Positions 8,709 to 16,763 of a stretch of DNA of 64,000 bases are shown one piece after another (position 1 is the first letter of the stretch; every line of letters starts with the position of its first letter). The notes beneath the pieces were generated by a model. The model made no database searches and was not told the DNA's origin. It saw nothing but the letters and a program-made list of their open reading frames with translations. Origin of the DNA: Phenylobacterium sp. LH3H17. GTDB taxonomy: Bacteria > Pseudomonadota > Alphaproteobacteria > Caulobacterales > Caulobacteraceae. The stretch lies in NCBI RefSeq assembly GCF_024298925.1, contig NZ_CP101283.1, positions 496,001 through 560,000 on the forward strand. Reading direction: 5' to 3'. The position numbers were made by a program, and so were the translations under genes.

Positions 8709-9896
8709 TTAAGCCTCCCGTTCCATGATGAGGGTCGCCGCGCCGTGGCGGGTGCCGAGCGAGCCGCCCGTGCCGTGGGCGAGCGCGATATCGCAGTTGG
8801 GCACCTGGACCTTGGGGTGGGCCTCGCCGCGGAGCTGGCGCACCGCCTCGATCACCTTGGTGATGCCGCCGCGGTTGGTCGGGTGGTTGTTGCAGAGCCC
8901 GCCGCCGTCGGTGTTGAAGGGCAGCTTGCCGACACCCGAGATCAGGTTGCCGTCGGAGACGAACTTGCCGCCCTCGCCCTTCTTGCAGAAGCCGAGGTCC
9001 TCAAGCTGCATCAGCACGGTGATGGTGAAGCTGTCGTAGATCGAGGCGTACTTGATGTCGGCCGGCGTCACGCCCGCCTCGCCGAAGGCGATGGGGCCGG
9101 ACCAGACGGCGCCGGAATGGGTGAGGTCGAGATCGCGACCGCCCATAGGGCCCTTGGGGGACTCGCCGGCGCCCATGATCTTCACCTTGGGCCGGTTCAG
9201 GCTCTTGGCGATCTCGGGGGCCACGACGATCAGGGCGCCGCCGCCGTCGGTGACCACGCAGCAGTCCAGCAGATGCAGCGGGTCGGCGATCATGCGGGAA
9301 TTGACCACCTGCTCGACGGTCACCACGTCCTTCAGGAAGGCGTGCTCGTTCCACTGGGCATGGTGGCTGGCGGCCACCTTGATCCAGGCGAGCTGTTCCG
9401 ACGTCGTGCCGTACTCGTGCATGTGGCGCATGGCGCACATGCCATAGGTGTTGTGGGTCGAGCCGCCGTAGATGTTCTCGTAGCCCGCTTCGGGCGGACC
9501 GTCGGTGAGCTGGCCGGGCTTGCCCGCGCCTCCGCCCCAGCCGCCCTTGTTCTGCCGCGGACGGCCGGCCAGGGTGACGAGAGCCACCTTGCACTTGCCC
9601 TCGGCGATCGCCTGGGCCGCATGGCCCACGTGCAGCAGGTAGGACGAGCCGCCGGTCTCGGTGGAGTCCATGTGCCGGACATTGCGCAGGCCCATATAGT
9701 CGATCATCGACATGGCCCCGAAGCCGGGCGCGTCGCCGGCGCAGAAATAGCCGTCGATATCGTCCTTGGTCAGGCCGGCGTCAGCCAGGGCGCCCTTGGC
9801 GCATTCGGCGTGGAGCTGCGGCGTCGACTTGTCGGGCGCGTCGCGGAGCGGATGCTCGTAGGCCCCCATGATGTAGGCCTTGCCTCTGATACTCAT
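8709..9896 (-). CDS. Thiolase-like protein (SCP2/Ltp2 type) without the nucleophilic Cys
   Basis: 395 residues from the ATG at 9896; the 26 codons upstream look non-coding. Family features are SIRGKAYIMGAYEHP, YASIYDSFTITVLMQLEDLG, LPFNTDGGGL and a C-terminal AHGTGGSLGTRHGAATL. The segment that should carry the acylated Cys reads TETGGSSYLLHVGHAAQAI and has no Cys. That, together with the adjacent DUF35 gene, resembles Ltp2-type retro-aldolases rather than beta-ketothiolases. Predicted role: cleavage of a beta-hydroxyacyl-CoA side chain. A plain thiolase or a lipid-transfer-like protein remains possible. Confidence 0.88.
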   Translation of the reverse strand: MSIRGKAYIMGAYEHPLRDAPDKSTPQLHAECAKGALADAGLTKDDIDGYFCAGDAPGFGAMSMIDYMGLRNVRHMDSTETGGSSYLLHVGHAAQAIAEGKCKVALVTLAGRPRQNKGGWGGGAGKPGQLTDGPPEAGYENIYGGSTHNTYGMCAMRHMHEYGTTSEQLAWIKVAASHHAQWNEHAFLKDVVTVEQVVNSRMIADPLHLLDCCVVTDGGGALIVVAPEIAKSLNRPKVKIMGAGESPKGPMGGRDLDLTHSGAVWSGPIAFGEAGVTPADIKYASIYDSFTITVLMQLEDLGFCKKGEGGKFVSDGNLISGVGKLPFNTDGGGLCNNHPTNRGGITKVIEAVRQLRGEAHPKVQVPNCDIALAHGTGGSLGTRHGAATLIMEREA

Positions 9897-9993
9897 GCGT
9901 TTCCCCGGAAATATCTTTGAAGAATGGCGTTGGCATATCGCAGCGCAGCAAGGGCGACAATCGCCCCGCGGCAAGTCCTGGTCGAGCTAAGGC

Positions 9994-11475
9994 CTATGCC
10001 GGCTGGGATGCCTTCAGTTTGGCGATCCGCTCATCGCGCAGGGCCGTGCGGCGCACCTTGCCGGCGTCGTCGCGCAGGGGTTCATCGACGAACTCGTAGG
10101 TTCGCGGCTGCTTGTAGGTGACCAGGCGGGACGCCAGGTGCGCCCGGATGCTCTCCTCGTCGCGCGCGCCCTTGGTCTGGACGATGGCGTGGATCTTGTT
10201 CCCCAGATCGTCGTCGGGGATGCCGATCACCGCGCAGGACTGCACGTCGGGGTGCTCCTCCAGCGCCGCCTCGATCTCGGCCGGATAGACGTTGGAGCCG
10301 CCCACCAGGATCATGTCGGTGCGCCGGTCGGCCAGGTAGAGATAGCCGTCCTCGTCGAACCAGCCGATGTCGCCCAGGCTCTCCCAGTCGCCGGGCAGGG
10401 TCTTGGCCGTGGCGCCCAGATACTTGTAGGTCGGGGCGGCGCCGGCGGCGCGGCGCATGTAGATCTCGCCCACCTCGCGGGGGGGCAGGGGCTGGCCGTC
10501 GTCGCCCACCGCCATCATTTCTCCGGCGCTGACCTTACCGACCGAGCCCCGATGCTCCAGCCACTCGGCGCCGGAGATGGTGGTCACCGCCTGGGCCTCG
10601 GTGCCGGCATAGAGCTCCATCACCGTCTCGGCTCCCACCCAGTGGATGAAGGCCTCCTTCAGCCAGGCCGGGCAGGGCGCGGCCAGGTGCCAGAGCGTCT
10701 CCAGCGACGAGAGGTCGTAGCGGTCGCGCACCTCCTGAGGCAGGTGCCAGATGCGGTTCATCATGGTGGGGACCAGATAGACCCAGGTCGCCTTGTGCTT
10801 TTCGATGGCGGCCAGGGTCGCCTCGGCCTCGAAGCGCGGCAGCAGCACCATGTGCGCGCCCATGGCGAAGGCCGCCATCATCATGCCGAAGCCGGCGTTG
10901 TGATAGAGCGGCGCGGGCAGCAGGGCGATGGAGTCCGCCTTCAGCCGCCAGCCGCCGACCTCCGGGATCTCCCTGGTGCTGACCCCGGGCTGACCGGCCA
11001 GGATCAGCTTGGGCCGTCCGGTGGAGCCGCCGCTGGTCGGCGCCTTGGAGACCGGGGCGGTGACGTCGGGCAGGTCGCTGTCGTCGTCGGAGAGCGCCAG
11101 CAGGTCGGAGACCGACAGCATCGGCCGGTCGATCTGATGCTCGAACTCGGCGATGACCACCGGCGTGTTCGCCAGCTCGATGATCGCTTCCAGCTCGGCC
11201 TTGGGCAGGCGGAAGGCCACCGGCTGCGGCGTGGCGCCCACCTTCCACATGGCCCAGCAGGCCACCGCGAAGTCGGTCGAATTGGGCAGGCCCAGCGTCA
11301 CCAGATCGCCCAGCTTCACGCCGTGGGCGAGCAGGCCCCGCGCGGCGCGGTTGGTCAGCTTGTGGAACTGCGAATAGGTCAGGGTGGTGTCGCCGCAGCT
11401 CACCGCCGGGGCGTCGGGCTTCAGCTCGGCCAGCAGTTTCAGCTTGGCGCCGAGCGAGATCATCTCGTCAGACAT
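9994..11475 (-). CDS. AMP-binding acyl-CoA ligase
   Basis: 493 residues; the start is MSDEMISLGAKL, since the upstream extension is low-complexity Arg/Pro. The adenylation P-loop is PTSGGSTGRPKL. Other core motifs are ELYAGTEAQAVT, GDIGWFDEDGYLYLADR and MILVGGSNVYPAEIEAALEEHPDV, with the C-terminal hinge GKVRRTALRDE. It activates a carboxylic acid with ATP and CoA. It is divergent from a second acyl-CoA ligase across 188 bp, an unusual pair suggesting two acids or two stages of one pathway. Substrate not determinable here. Confidence 0.93.
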   Translation of the reverse strand: MSDEMISLGAKLKLLAELKPDAPAVSCGDTTLTYSQFHKLTNRAARGLLAHGVKLGDLVTLGLPNSTDFAVACWAMWKVGATPQPVAFRLPKAELEAIIELANTPVVIAEFEHQIDRPMLSVSDLLALSDDDSDLPDVTAPVSKAPTSGGSTGRPKLILAGQPGVSTREIPEVGGWRLKADSIALLPAPLYHNAGFGMMMAAFAMGAHMVLLPRFEAEATLAAIEKHKATWVYLVPTMMNRIWHLPQEVRDRYDLSSLETLWHLAAPCPAWLKEAFIHWVGAETVMELYAGTEAQAVTTISGAEWLEHRGSVGKVSAGEMMAVGDDGQPLPPREVGEIYMRRAAGAAPTYKYLGATAKTLPGDWESLGDIGWFDEDGYLYLADRRTDMILVGGSNVYPAEIEAALEEHPDVQSCAVIGIPDDDLGNKIHAIVQTKGARDEESIRAHLASRLVTYKQPRTYEFVDEPLRDDAGKVRRTALRDERIAKLKASQPA

Positions 11476-11663
11476 GTGTGTTCCGTCCCTGGAAATGGAT
11501 CGGGCTCTGGCGGCCCGCTGATCTTGAATGGGGTGCGCCGCCGAAATGCGGGGGCGGGCGCGGTGAGTTTCCTTCGCGGCAGGCTCGGATGGCAAGCGCC
11601 GATTGCGGCGGCGGCCATTTCGGGCTTTAGGACGTCGTACAAGCGTTTGAGAGGGAGAAGGCC

Positions 11664-13208
11664 ATGTCCGTGGAAGAGCTGCTGACCCAGGAGTTCGGCA
11701 CGCTGGAGCAGGTGGTCCGCGCCCAGGCCAAGGAACTGGGCGCCAAGCCGGCCCTGGTCGACGCCAACCGCACCATCTCCTACGCCCAGCTGGACGAGTT
11801 GATGGACCGCATCGCCGCGGCCCTGCAGCGCGAGGGCGTCGGCAAGGCCGACGTGGCCGCGGTTTGCGCCACGACCTCCGCCGAATATGGCGCCACCTTC
11901 TTCGGCATCCTGCGGGCGGGCGCCGTGGTGGCCCCCCTGGCGCCGTCGTCGACACCCGATAGCCTGGTCATGATGCTCAACGACTGCGGGGCGAGGGTGT
12001 TCTTCCTCGACGCCGGCGTGGCCAAGCAGCTGGAGGGCGTGGCCGACCAGATCACCGCCCAGCGCGTGGCGCTCGACGGTTCGTCGGCCGGAATCGCCTT
12101 CGAGTCCTGGCTGGCGCCCAAGGGCTCCAAACCCACTCCGGTCACCGTCGATCCCGACCAGGGCTTCAACATCATCTATTCGTCGGGGACCACCGGCGCC
12201 CCGAAGGGCATCGTCCAGCCGCACCGCATGCGCTGGGGCCAGATCCGCCGGGGGGTCTATCCGGCCGACTCAGTGACCATGATCTCCACCCCGCTCTATT
12301 CGAACACGACGCTCGTCTCGTACCTGCCGACCATCTCGAACGGCGGCACGGCGGTGCTGATGCCCAAGTTCGACGCCGAGCAGTTCCTGAAGCTGGCCGA
12401 AAAGCACCGCGCCACCCACGCCATGCTGGTGCCGGTGCAGTATCGCCGGATCATGGAGCGGGCCGATTTCGACAGCTATGACCTCTCCAGCTTCAAGATG
12501 AAGTTCTCGACCAGCGCGCCCTTCTCACCGGAGATCAAGGCCGACGTGCTGAAGCGCTGGCCGGGCGGGCTGATCGAATACTACGGCATGACCGAGGGCG
12601 GCGGCTCCTGCGGCCTGGTGGCCCACGAGCATCCCGACAAGCTGCACACGGTGGGCAAGCCCCTGCCGGGCCACGACATCCGGCTGATCGACGAGGACGG
12701 CAAGGAGGTCGCCCAGGGCGAGGTCGGCGAGGTGGTGGGCCGCTCCGGCGCGATGATGGTGGGCTACCACAACCAGCCGGGCAAGACCTCCGAGGCCGAG
12801 TGGTATTCGCCCGACGGCCTGCGCTTCATCCGCACGGGCGACGTCGGCCGCTTCGACGAGGACGGGTTCCTCACCCTCATGGACCGCAAGAAGGACATGA
12901 TCATCTCGGGCGGGTTCAACGTCTATCCCAGCGACCTGGAGGTCGAGATCGTCAAGCATGAGCGCGTGCTGGAGGCCGCGGTGGTCGGCGTGCCGTCCGA
13001 CAAGTGGGGCGAGACCCCGGTGGCCTTCGTGGCGCTGAAGCCCGGCCGGTCCATCGCCGCCGAGGCCCTGAAGACCTGGGTCAACGACAAGCTGGGCAAG
13101 ACCCAGCGCCTGGCCGACCTGCAGCTGGTCGACCACCTGCCGCGCAGCCATATCGGCAAGGTGCTGAAACGCGACCTGCGCGACGCCTACAGGGGGCCGG
13201 CCTCGTGA
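11664..13208 (+). CDS. AMP-binding acyl-CoA synthetase
   Basis: 514 residues with ATG behind GAGAGGGAGAAGG. Motifs in order: YSSGTTGAPKGIVQPH (P-loop), IEYYGMTEGGGSC, RTGDVGRFDEDGFLTLMDR, KDMIISGGFNVYPSDLE, and the C-terminal SHIGKVLKRDLRD with the catalytic Lys. It forms acyl-CoA through an acyl-adenylate. Its last codons overlap the GTG of the RraA-like gene (GTGA), so the two are probably co-translated. That links acid activation to a predicted aldolase acting on oxo-acids. Confidence 0.94.
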   Translation: MSVEELLTQEFGTLEQVVRAQAKELGAKPALVDANRTISYAQLDELMDRIAAALQREGVGKADVAAVCATTSAEYGATFFGILRAGAVVAPLAPSSTPDSLVMMLNDCGARVFFLDAGVAKQLEGVADQITAQRVALDGSSAGIAFESWLAPKGSKPTPVTVDPDQGFNIIYSSGTTGAPKGIVQPHRMRWGQIRRGVYPADSVTMISTPLYSNTTLVSYLPTISNGGTAVLMPKFDAEQFLKLAEKHRATHAMLVPVQYRRIMERADFDSYDLSSFKMKFSTSAPFSPEIKADVLKRWPGGLIEYYGMTEGGGSCGLVAHEHPDKLHTVGKPLPGHDIRLIDEDGKEVAQGEVGEVVGRSGAMMVGYHNQPGKTSEAEWYSPDGLRFIRTGDVGRFDEDGFLTLMDRKKDMIISGGFNVYPSDLEVEIVKHERVLEAAVVGVPSDKWGETPVAFVALKPGRSIAAEALKTWVNDKLGKTQRLADLQLVDHLPRSHIGKVLKRDLRDAYRGPAS

Positions 13209-13678
13209 CCTCGGTCGCCGATCTCTGCGACGAGCACGAGGAGACCGTCGAGGTCTGCGAAATCCAGTTCCGCGACTTCGGCGGCAATACCGCCTTCGCC
13301 GGTCCCATCCGCACGGTCCGCTGCTACGAGGACAACAGCGTGGTGAAGGCCCTGCTGGCCGAGCCGGGCGAGGATTGCGTCCTGGTGGTCGACGGGGGCG
13401 GTTCGCTGCGCCGGGCGCTTGTGGGCGACGTGCTGGCGGGCGACGCGGTGAAGAACGGCTGGGCCGGGATCGTGGTCTTCGGCGCCGTGCGCGACAGCGT
13501 GGTGCTGTCCACCCTCGACATCGGGATCAAGGCGCTGGGGACCATCCCCATGCGTGGGATCAAGCGCGGCGAGGGGGTGGTCGACACCCCGGTGGCCTTC
13601 GGCGGCGTGGTCTTCGTGCCGGGCGACATGCTGCACGCCGACGAGGACGGGATCGCGGTGCTGGCCGCCGACGGATAG
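13205..13678 (+). CDS. RraA-like protein, probable HMG/oxaloacetate-type aldolase
   Basis: 157 residues, GTG start overlapping the ligase stop. It closely follows the RraA fold: VLVVDGGGSLRRALVGD, GIVVFGAVRDS, LDIGIKALG, FGGVVFVPGDMLHADEDGI. The family splits into RNase E inhibitors and metal-dependent 4-hydroxy-4-methyl-2-oxoglutarate aldolases. The aldolases carry a D/E-X20-R-D motif, which E. coli RraA lacks. Here D75-X20-R96-D97 is present, favouring aldolase activity. Coupling to an acyl-CoA ligase also fits catabolism better than RNA decay control. Frames open farther upstream lie within the ligase gene and are shadows. Confidence 0.88.
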   Translation: MTSVADLCDEHEETVEVCEIQFRDFGGNTAFAGPIRTVRCYEDNSVVKALLAEPGEDCVLVVDGGGSLRRALVGDVLAGDAVKNGWAGIVVFGAVRDSVVLSTLDIGIKALGTIPMRGIKRGEGVVDTPVAFGGVVFVPGDMLHADEDGIAVLAADG

Positions 13679-13892
13679 GATCGCGCCATGTCCGCTCAGT
13701 TTCCCGCCCTCGCCGACGCCGATCCCCACCAACCCCGACACCGGCAATTTGATGGCGCTTTTCCGCTGCAGCCAGATGGTCCTGCGGCCCAACTGAGGGG
13801 CGCCAAAACGCCCGCTTGATCTACCGGGGCCGGATGAGTAGGTTCCGCGCCTCGCTCAGCGGGCCCTTTCAACGGGGCCCGATGTCGTCTCT

Positions 13893-13982
<90 letters not shown>

Positions 13983-14071
13983 TGACACAGAAATCGTAAT
14001 AATTTCAATGCCATTGATGCGGACTGACGTCTGATGTGTCACGCGTTGTGTCGCACGGCCCGCGAGGTGGC

Positions 14072-14716
14072 CTAGGGACAGATTTGGCGAGCTAATCCGA
14101 GCAGTTCGTCCGATATGGCCTCGATCCACCGTTCCGGAGGCACCGATCCGGCAACGCGATCTCTCAGGAAGCGGCCAGGCCGGGAAGCGCGATATCTGCG
14201 GCCAGCCAGGGTCTGCGTACTCTGATCGAACTCCGCCGAAGCGTGGGTTTGTGCGTGGGCTATGCGGTGCCGGACTGCGGCGAAGTAGCCGAGTCTGACT
14301 TGGGCTGACGACAGGACCAGTTCGAAATTCCCACCTGCAAAGAAGCCCTGTGCGCGCGTGATCACGTGGCCCGGGTTGTGCCAGAGCTTGTACGCGCGAC
14401 CGTTTAGAACTGCGGCCTCCGCATCCGCTATCCGATGAAAGTACCGCGCTCCACGAAGCGGCTCCTGGACACCGATCCGAGTGTAGCCGCAGAGCAGGCG
14501 GTAAAACGCCTCCTCCAAGAAAACCTCCCAGGCGAGGAATGTTCTTAGATAGGCCAGCTCGTATGTCAGCTCGAGGCTCGTGAGACCAATTTCTCCCCGC
14601 GCGGCCCCCTGACCACGAAGTCCAATTTGCGCGGCCTCGATCCGCCCAGTGAGGTCGTTAGCAAGTCTGATTTGCCGCGCGAAATCGTCGGCTAGGGGCG
14701 GGAGAGGACGGGGCAT
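14072..14716 (-). CDS. HEPN-domain putative RNase (MAE_28990/MAE_18760-like)
   Basis: 214 residues from an ATG one base after the stop of the DUF262 gene (TGAGATG). The protein is mostly helical and carries R149-X4-H154 (RHRIAH), the RX4-6H signature of catalytic HEPN ribonucleases. DUF262 genes are often found beside HEPN proteins of the MAE_28990/MAE_18760 group, which supports the assignment. Expected role: RNA cleavage, as toxin or effector, perhaps held in check or triggered by its partner. The longer frame upstream lies inside the DUF262 gene and is not used. Family placement is by motif and context, not by alignment search. Confidence 0.75.
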   Translation of the reverse strand: MPRPLPPLADDFARQIRLANDLTGRIEAAQIGLRGQGAARGEIGLTSLELTYELAYLRTFLAWEVFLEEAFYRLLCGYTRIGVQEPLRGARYFHRIADAEAAVLNGRAYKLWHNPGHVITRAQGFFAGGNFELVLSSAQVRLGYFAAVRHRIAHAQTHASAEFDQSTQTLAGRRYRASRPGRFLRDRVAGSVPPERWIEAISDELLGLARQICP

Positions 14717-14717
14717 C

Positions 14718-15788
14718 TCACCCGAACGCGACCTTGTAGATTGTCTCAAGGCGCGTGCGCCGGGGCTTGAGGTTGTCCGTTTGGCGCAGGCAGGCGAGGA
14801 CAAAATCTTCGAACGCTGGAGCCACTCCATCCGCGCCTTCGGGTTCCTTCGCGGAAGCTAGGGCGTCCGACAGCGTATGAATTGCATCCCCTAGCTGCTC
14901 TATCTCGTCAGCAGAAATCCGGCCACGGGGATTTTGAGTAATTCTATCCCTGGGCATCCCAAAGGCTTTGTCGTAAACAGCACCGAATAGGGAATAGAAA
15001 AGTGGAACACGTCTAAATTCCGTACCGCTGAGTCCTTCTCCCTTCATTGCATCATTAATGCTATCAATTACAAATCTAAAACGACCTTCCAGCACTTCGC
15101 GGTCTTCGAAGGCTTCCTCGAACTTCGCATAGTACTTATTGATACTTTTCTTTTTGTCCTGAATTCCGTCGATCATTAAGATCACAAGTTCGCTCGTCAG
15201 TTCGACCTCGTTCATCCGTGCGATGCCGGTTTCGCTGAAAAGCTTGTTGTTCCGCCAAAACGCGAGATGTTCGAGGGCGAGTTTATAAACCGACTGCTTG
15301 AAATCCCCGAAATACTGGCCGTTTCTAAGTTCTTGATCGTTCAATCGAACAGAATAAGTATTCAACCTAGAAAAAACCCGAAGTATATCATCGTCTTCGA
15401 CGCCGTAAAACACCTCGCATACGAATGAATACTGAGAAATCCTATCCTGCTCTTGCTCGGTTAGGTTTTTAAACCGCTTTCCGGCACACGGAGACTCAAT
15501 GTTCTTTCCTAGAGTGAACTTGTCGTTCATGTAGTCCAGAATGGCACTAACGCGTTGTTGTCCGTCCACGATCTCTCGTATGACAGATCGGCGCTTCACG
15601 TCTTGGGTAACTCGAATGTAGATCGGAGGCACGGGTAGGCCGAGTAGTAGGGTGTCGATCAAGTACGAACGAGCAGCGCGGTTCCATACGCCACGACGTT
15701 GAAATTTCGGCGATATGACTAGCGTTCCGGCCTCATGCCACTGAACAAAGTCAATCGGCGTATAGCTGCTGCGTTCTGATCGTCTCAT
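14718..15788 (-). CDS. DUF262 (ParB/Srx-fold, GmrS-like N-terminal) protein
   Basis: 356 residues. The N-terminal DUF262 domain is marked by SPKFQRRGVWN (residues 26-36), PPIYIRV, and IVDGQQRVSAILDY with DGQQR at 75-79, matching the nucleotide-handling motif of this fold (as in GmrSD and BrxU-type restriction factors). The C-terminal half is helical and lacks any HNH motif I can see, so it is not a complete GmrSD. The nuclease activity may instead come from the HEPN gene that follows after one base. Codon use is markedly A/T-richer than chromosomal neighbours. Confidence 0.85.
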   Translation of the reverse strand: MRRSERSSYTPIDFVQWHEAGTLVISPKFQRRGVWNRAARSYLIDTLLLGLPVPPIYIRVTQDVKRRSVIREIVDGQQRVSAILDYMNDKFTLGKNIESPCAGKRFKNLTEQEQDRISQYSFVCEVFYGVEDDDILRVFSRLNTYSVRLNDQELRNGQYFGDFKQSVYKLALEHLAFWRNNKLFSETGIARMNEVELTSELVILMIDGIQDKKKSINKYYAKFEEAFEDREVLEGRFRFVIDSINDAMKGEGLSGTEFRRVPLFYSLFGAVYDKAFGMPRDRITQNPRGRISADEIEQLGDAIHTLSDALASAKEPEGADGVAPAFEDFVLACLRQTDNLKPRRTRLETIYKVAFG

Positions 15789-15918
15789 GCTCTTATTCGC
15801 CTAGGGACGCGAACAGCAGCGCCCACCCAACTGTCTAGCTCTTTCTTGAAGTCCACAACACCGGAGCGCGCATCAGGAGGCTTCCAGCTCGGGTGGCCTC
15901 GTCGAGCGGCCTTGATCT

Positions 15919-16602
15919 TTAGGTCGTTCCCGCGCCAGCCCGCTGGATGACTCGCTTCACCTGCCCGGCGCACCAGTGACCCCCACGCGGCGCGGGAACA
16001 CCTCTCATGTTGAGGGCGCGGGCTATCCCCCGAAGACTGGTTGCTCCCTCGCATCGGATCGCCTGGATGATCTCCGAACGATCTTCGGCAAGCGCACCGG
16101 CCAGCGCGGATCGCACCTTCGCAGACTGCTCCCGGCCAAGGTGGGAATAGTCCTCGATCCGGTGTCCTTCACGACGACCGCCAAGGCGGACCCCTCGCAC
16201 CTTCGCGGCACCGAGCGCGGCGCGTGTCCGCTCCGATATGAGCTTGCGTTCGAATTCCGCGGTCGCTGCCATGATCTGCACTGTGAACGTGTTGGCGTGT
16301 GGCAGATCGACGGCGACGAAATCGACACCCTCTTCCTGAAGCTTTGAGATGAAAGCCACGGATCGAGCGAGGCGATCCAACTTGGCGATCACCAGCGTAG
16401 CTCGGTGGACCCGGCAATCCCGCAGCGCGGCTTCGAGAGCTGGCCTATCGGCACGGCCACCGCTCTCAATCTCTTGATGCTGGGCGACCAAATCAGCTTC
16501 GCCAATAAAGCGCCTTACCGCCTCATGTTGAGCTTCAAGCCCAAGACCACTCTCGCCCTGACGCTTGGTCGAGACTCGATAGTAAGCGACGTAACGCTTC
16601 AT
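15919..16602 (-). CDS. Serine recombinase (resolvase/invertase family)
   Basis: 227 residues from MKRYVAYYRVSTKRQ; the in-frame ATG 21 codons earlier adds a non-family extension. The nucleophile is S11 in YYRVST. Other catalytic-domain motifs are RPALEAALRDCR, LVIAKLDRLARS and NTFTVQIMAATAEFERKLISERTR. The C-terminal part (SLRGIARALNMRGVPAPRGGHW...VKRVI) is the short helix-turn-helix. It is of the small resolvase type, so it may resolve dimers, invert DNA or act in regulation rather than integrate the element. It sits upstream of the DUF262/HEPN pair on the same strand with about 130 bp between. Confidence 0.93.
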   Translation of the reverse strand: MKRYVAYYRVSTKRQGESGLGLEAQHEAVRRFIGEADLVAQHQEIESGGRADRPALEAALRDCRVHRATLVIAKLDRLARSVAFISKLQEEGVDFVAVDLPHANTFTVQIMAATAEFERKLISERTRAALGAAKVRGVRLGGRREGHRIEDYSHLGREQSAKVRSALAGALAEDRSEIIQAIRCEGATSLRGIARALNMRGVPAPRGGHWCAGQVKRVIQRAGAGTT

Positions 16603-16763
16603 AAGCGTGGCACCTGTTTCATCCGACGTTGAAACAAATGTCACACGCCGGAAGTTCGGGGCCAAGGGTCCATTTCTGAGTGAAGCGCACTGAATGCGGG
16701 GACTTCCTTCCTACGCGCACCGCGAGCAGCTAGGGTTTGAGCAACCACGAGCTGGAGTCTCTG

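Noticed and set aside
13688..13819. Possible 43-residue ORF between the RraA-like gene and tRNA-Ser
   Set aside because: No clear ribosome site and low-complexity Pro/His/Gln sequence; left as non-coding.
13860..13881. Hairpin CGGGCCC/GGGCCCG just before tRNA-Ser
   Set aside because: No T-run after it and it lies within likely tRNA promoter/leader sequence; neither terminator nor operator can be supported.
15785..16054. 89-codon frame between the serine recombinase and DUF262 genes, overlapping the DUF262 ATG
   Set aside because: More than half overlaps the recombinase gene, and no start or ribosome site is visible for the remaining part; the ATGA overlap alone is weak evidence.
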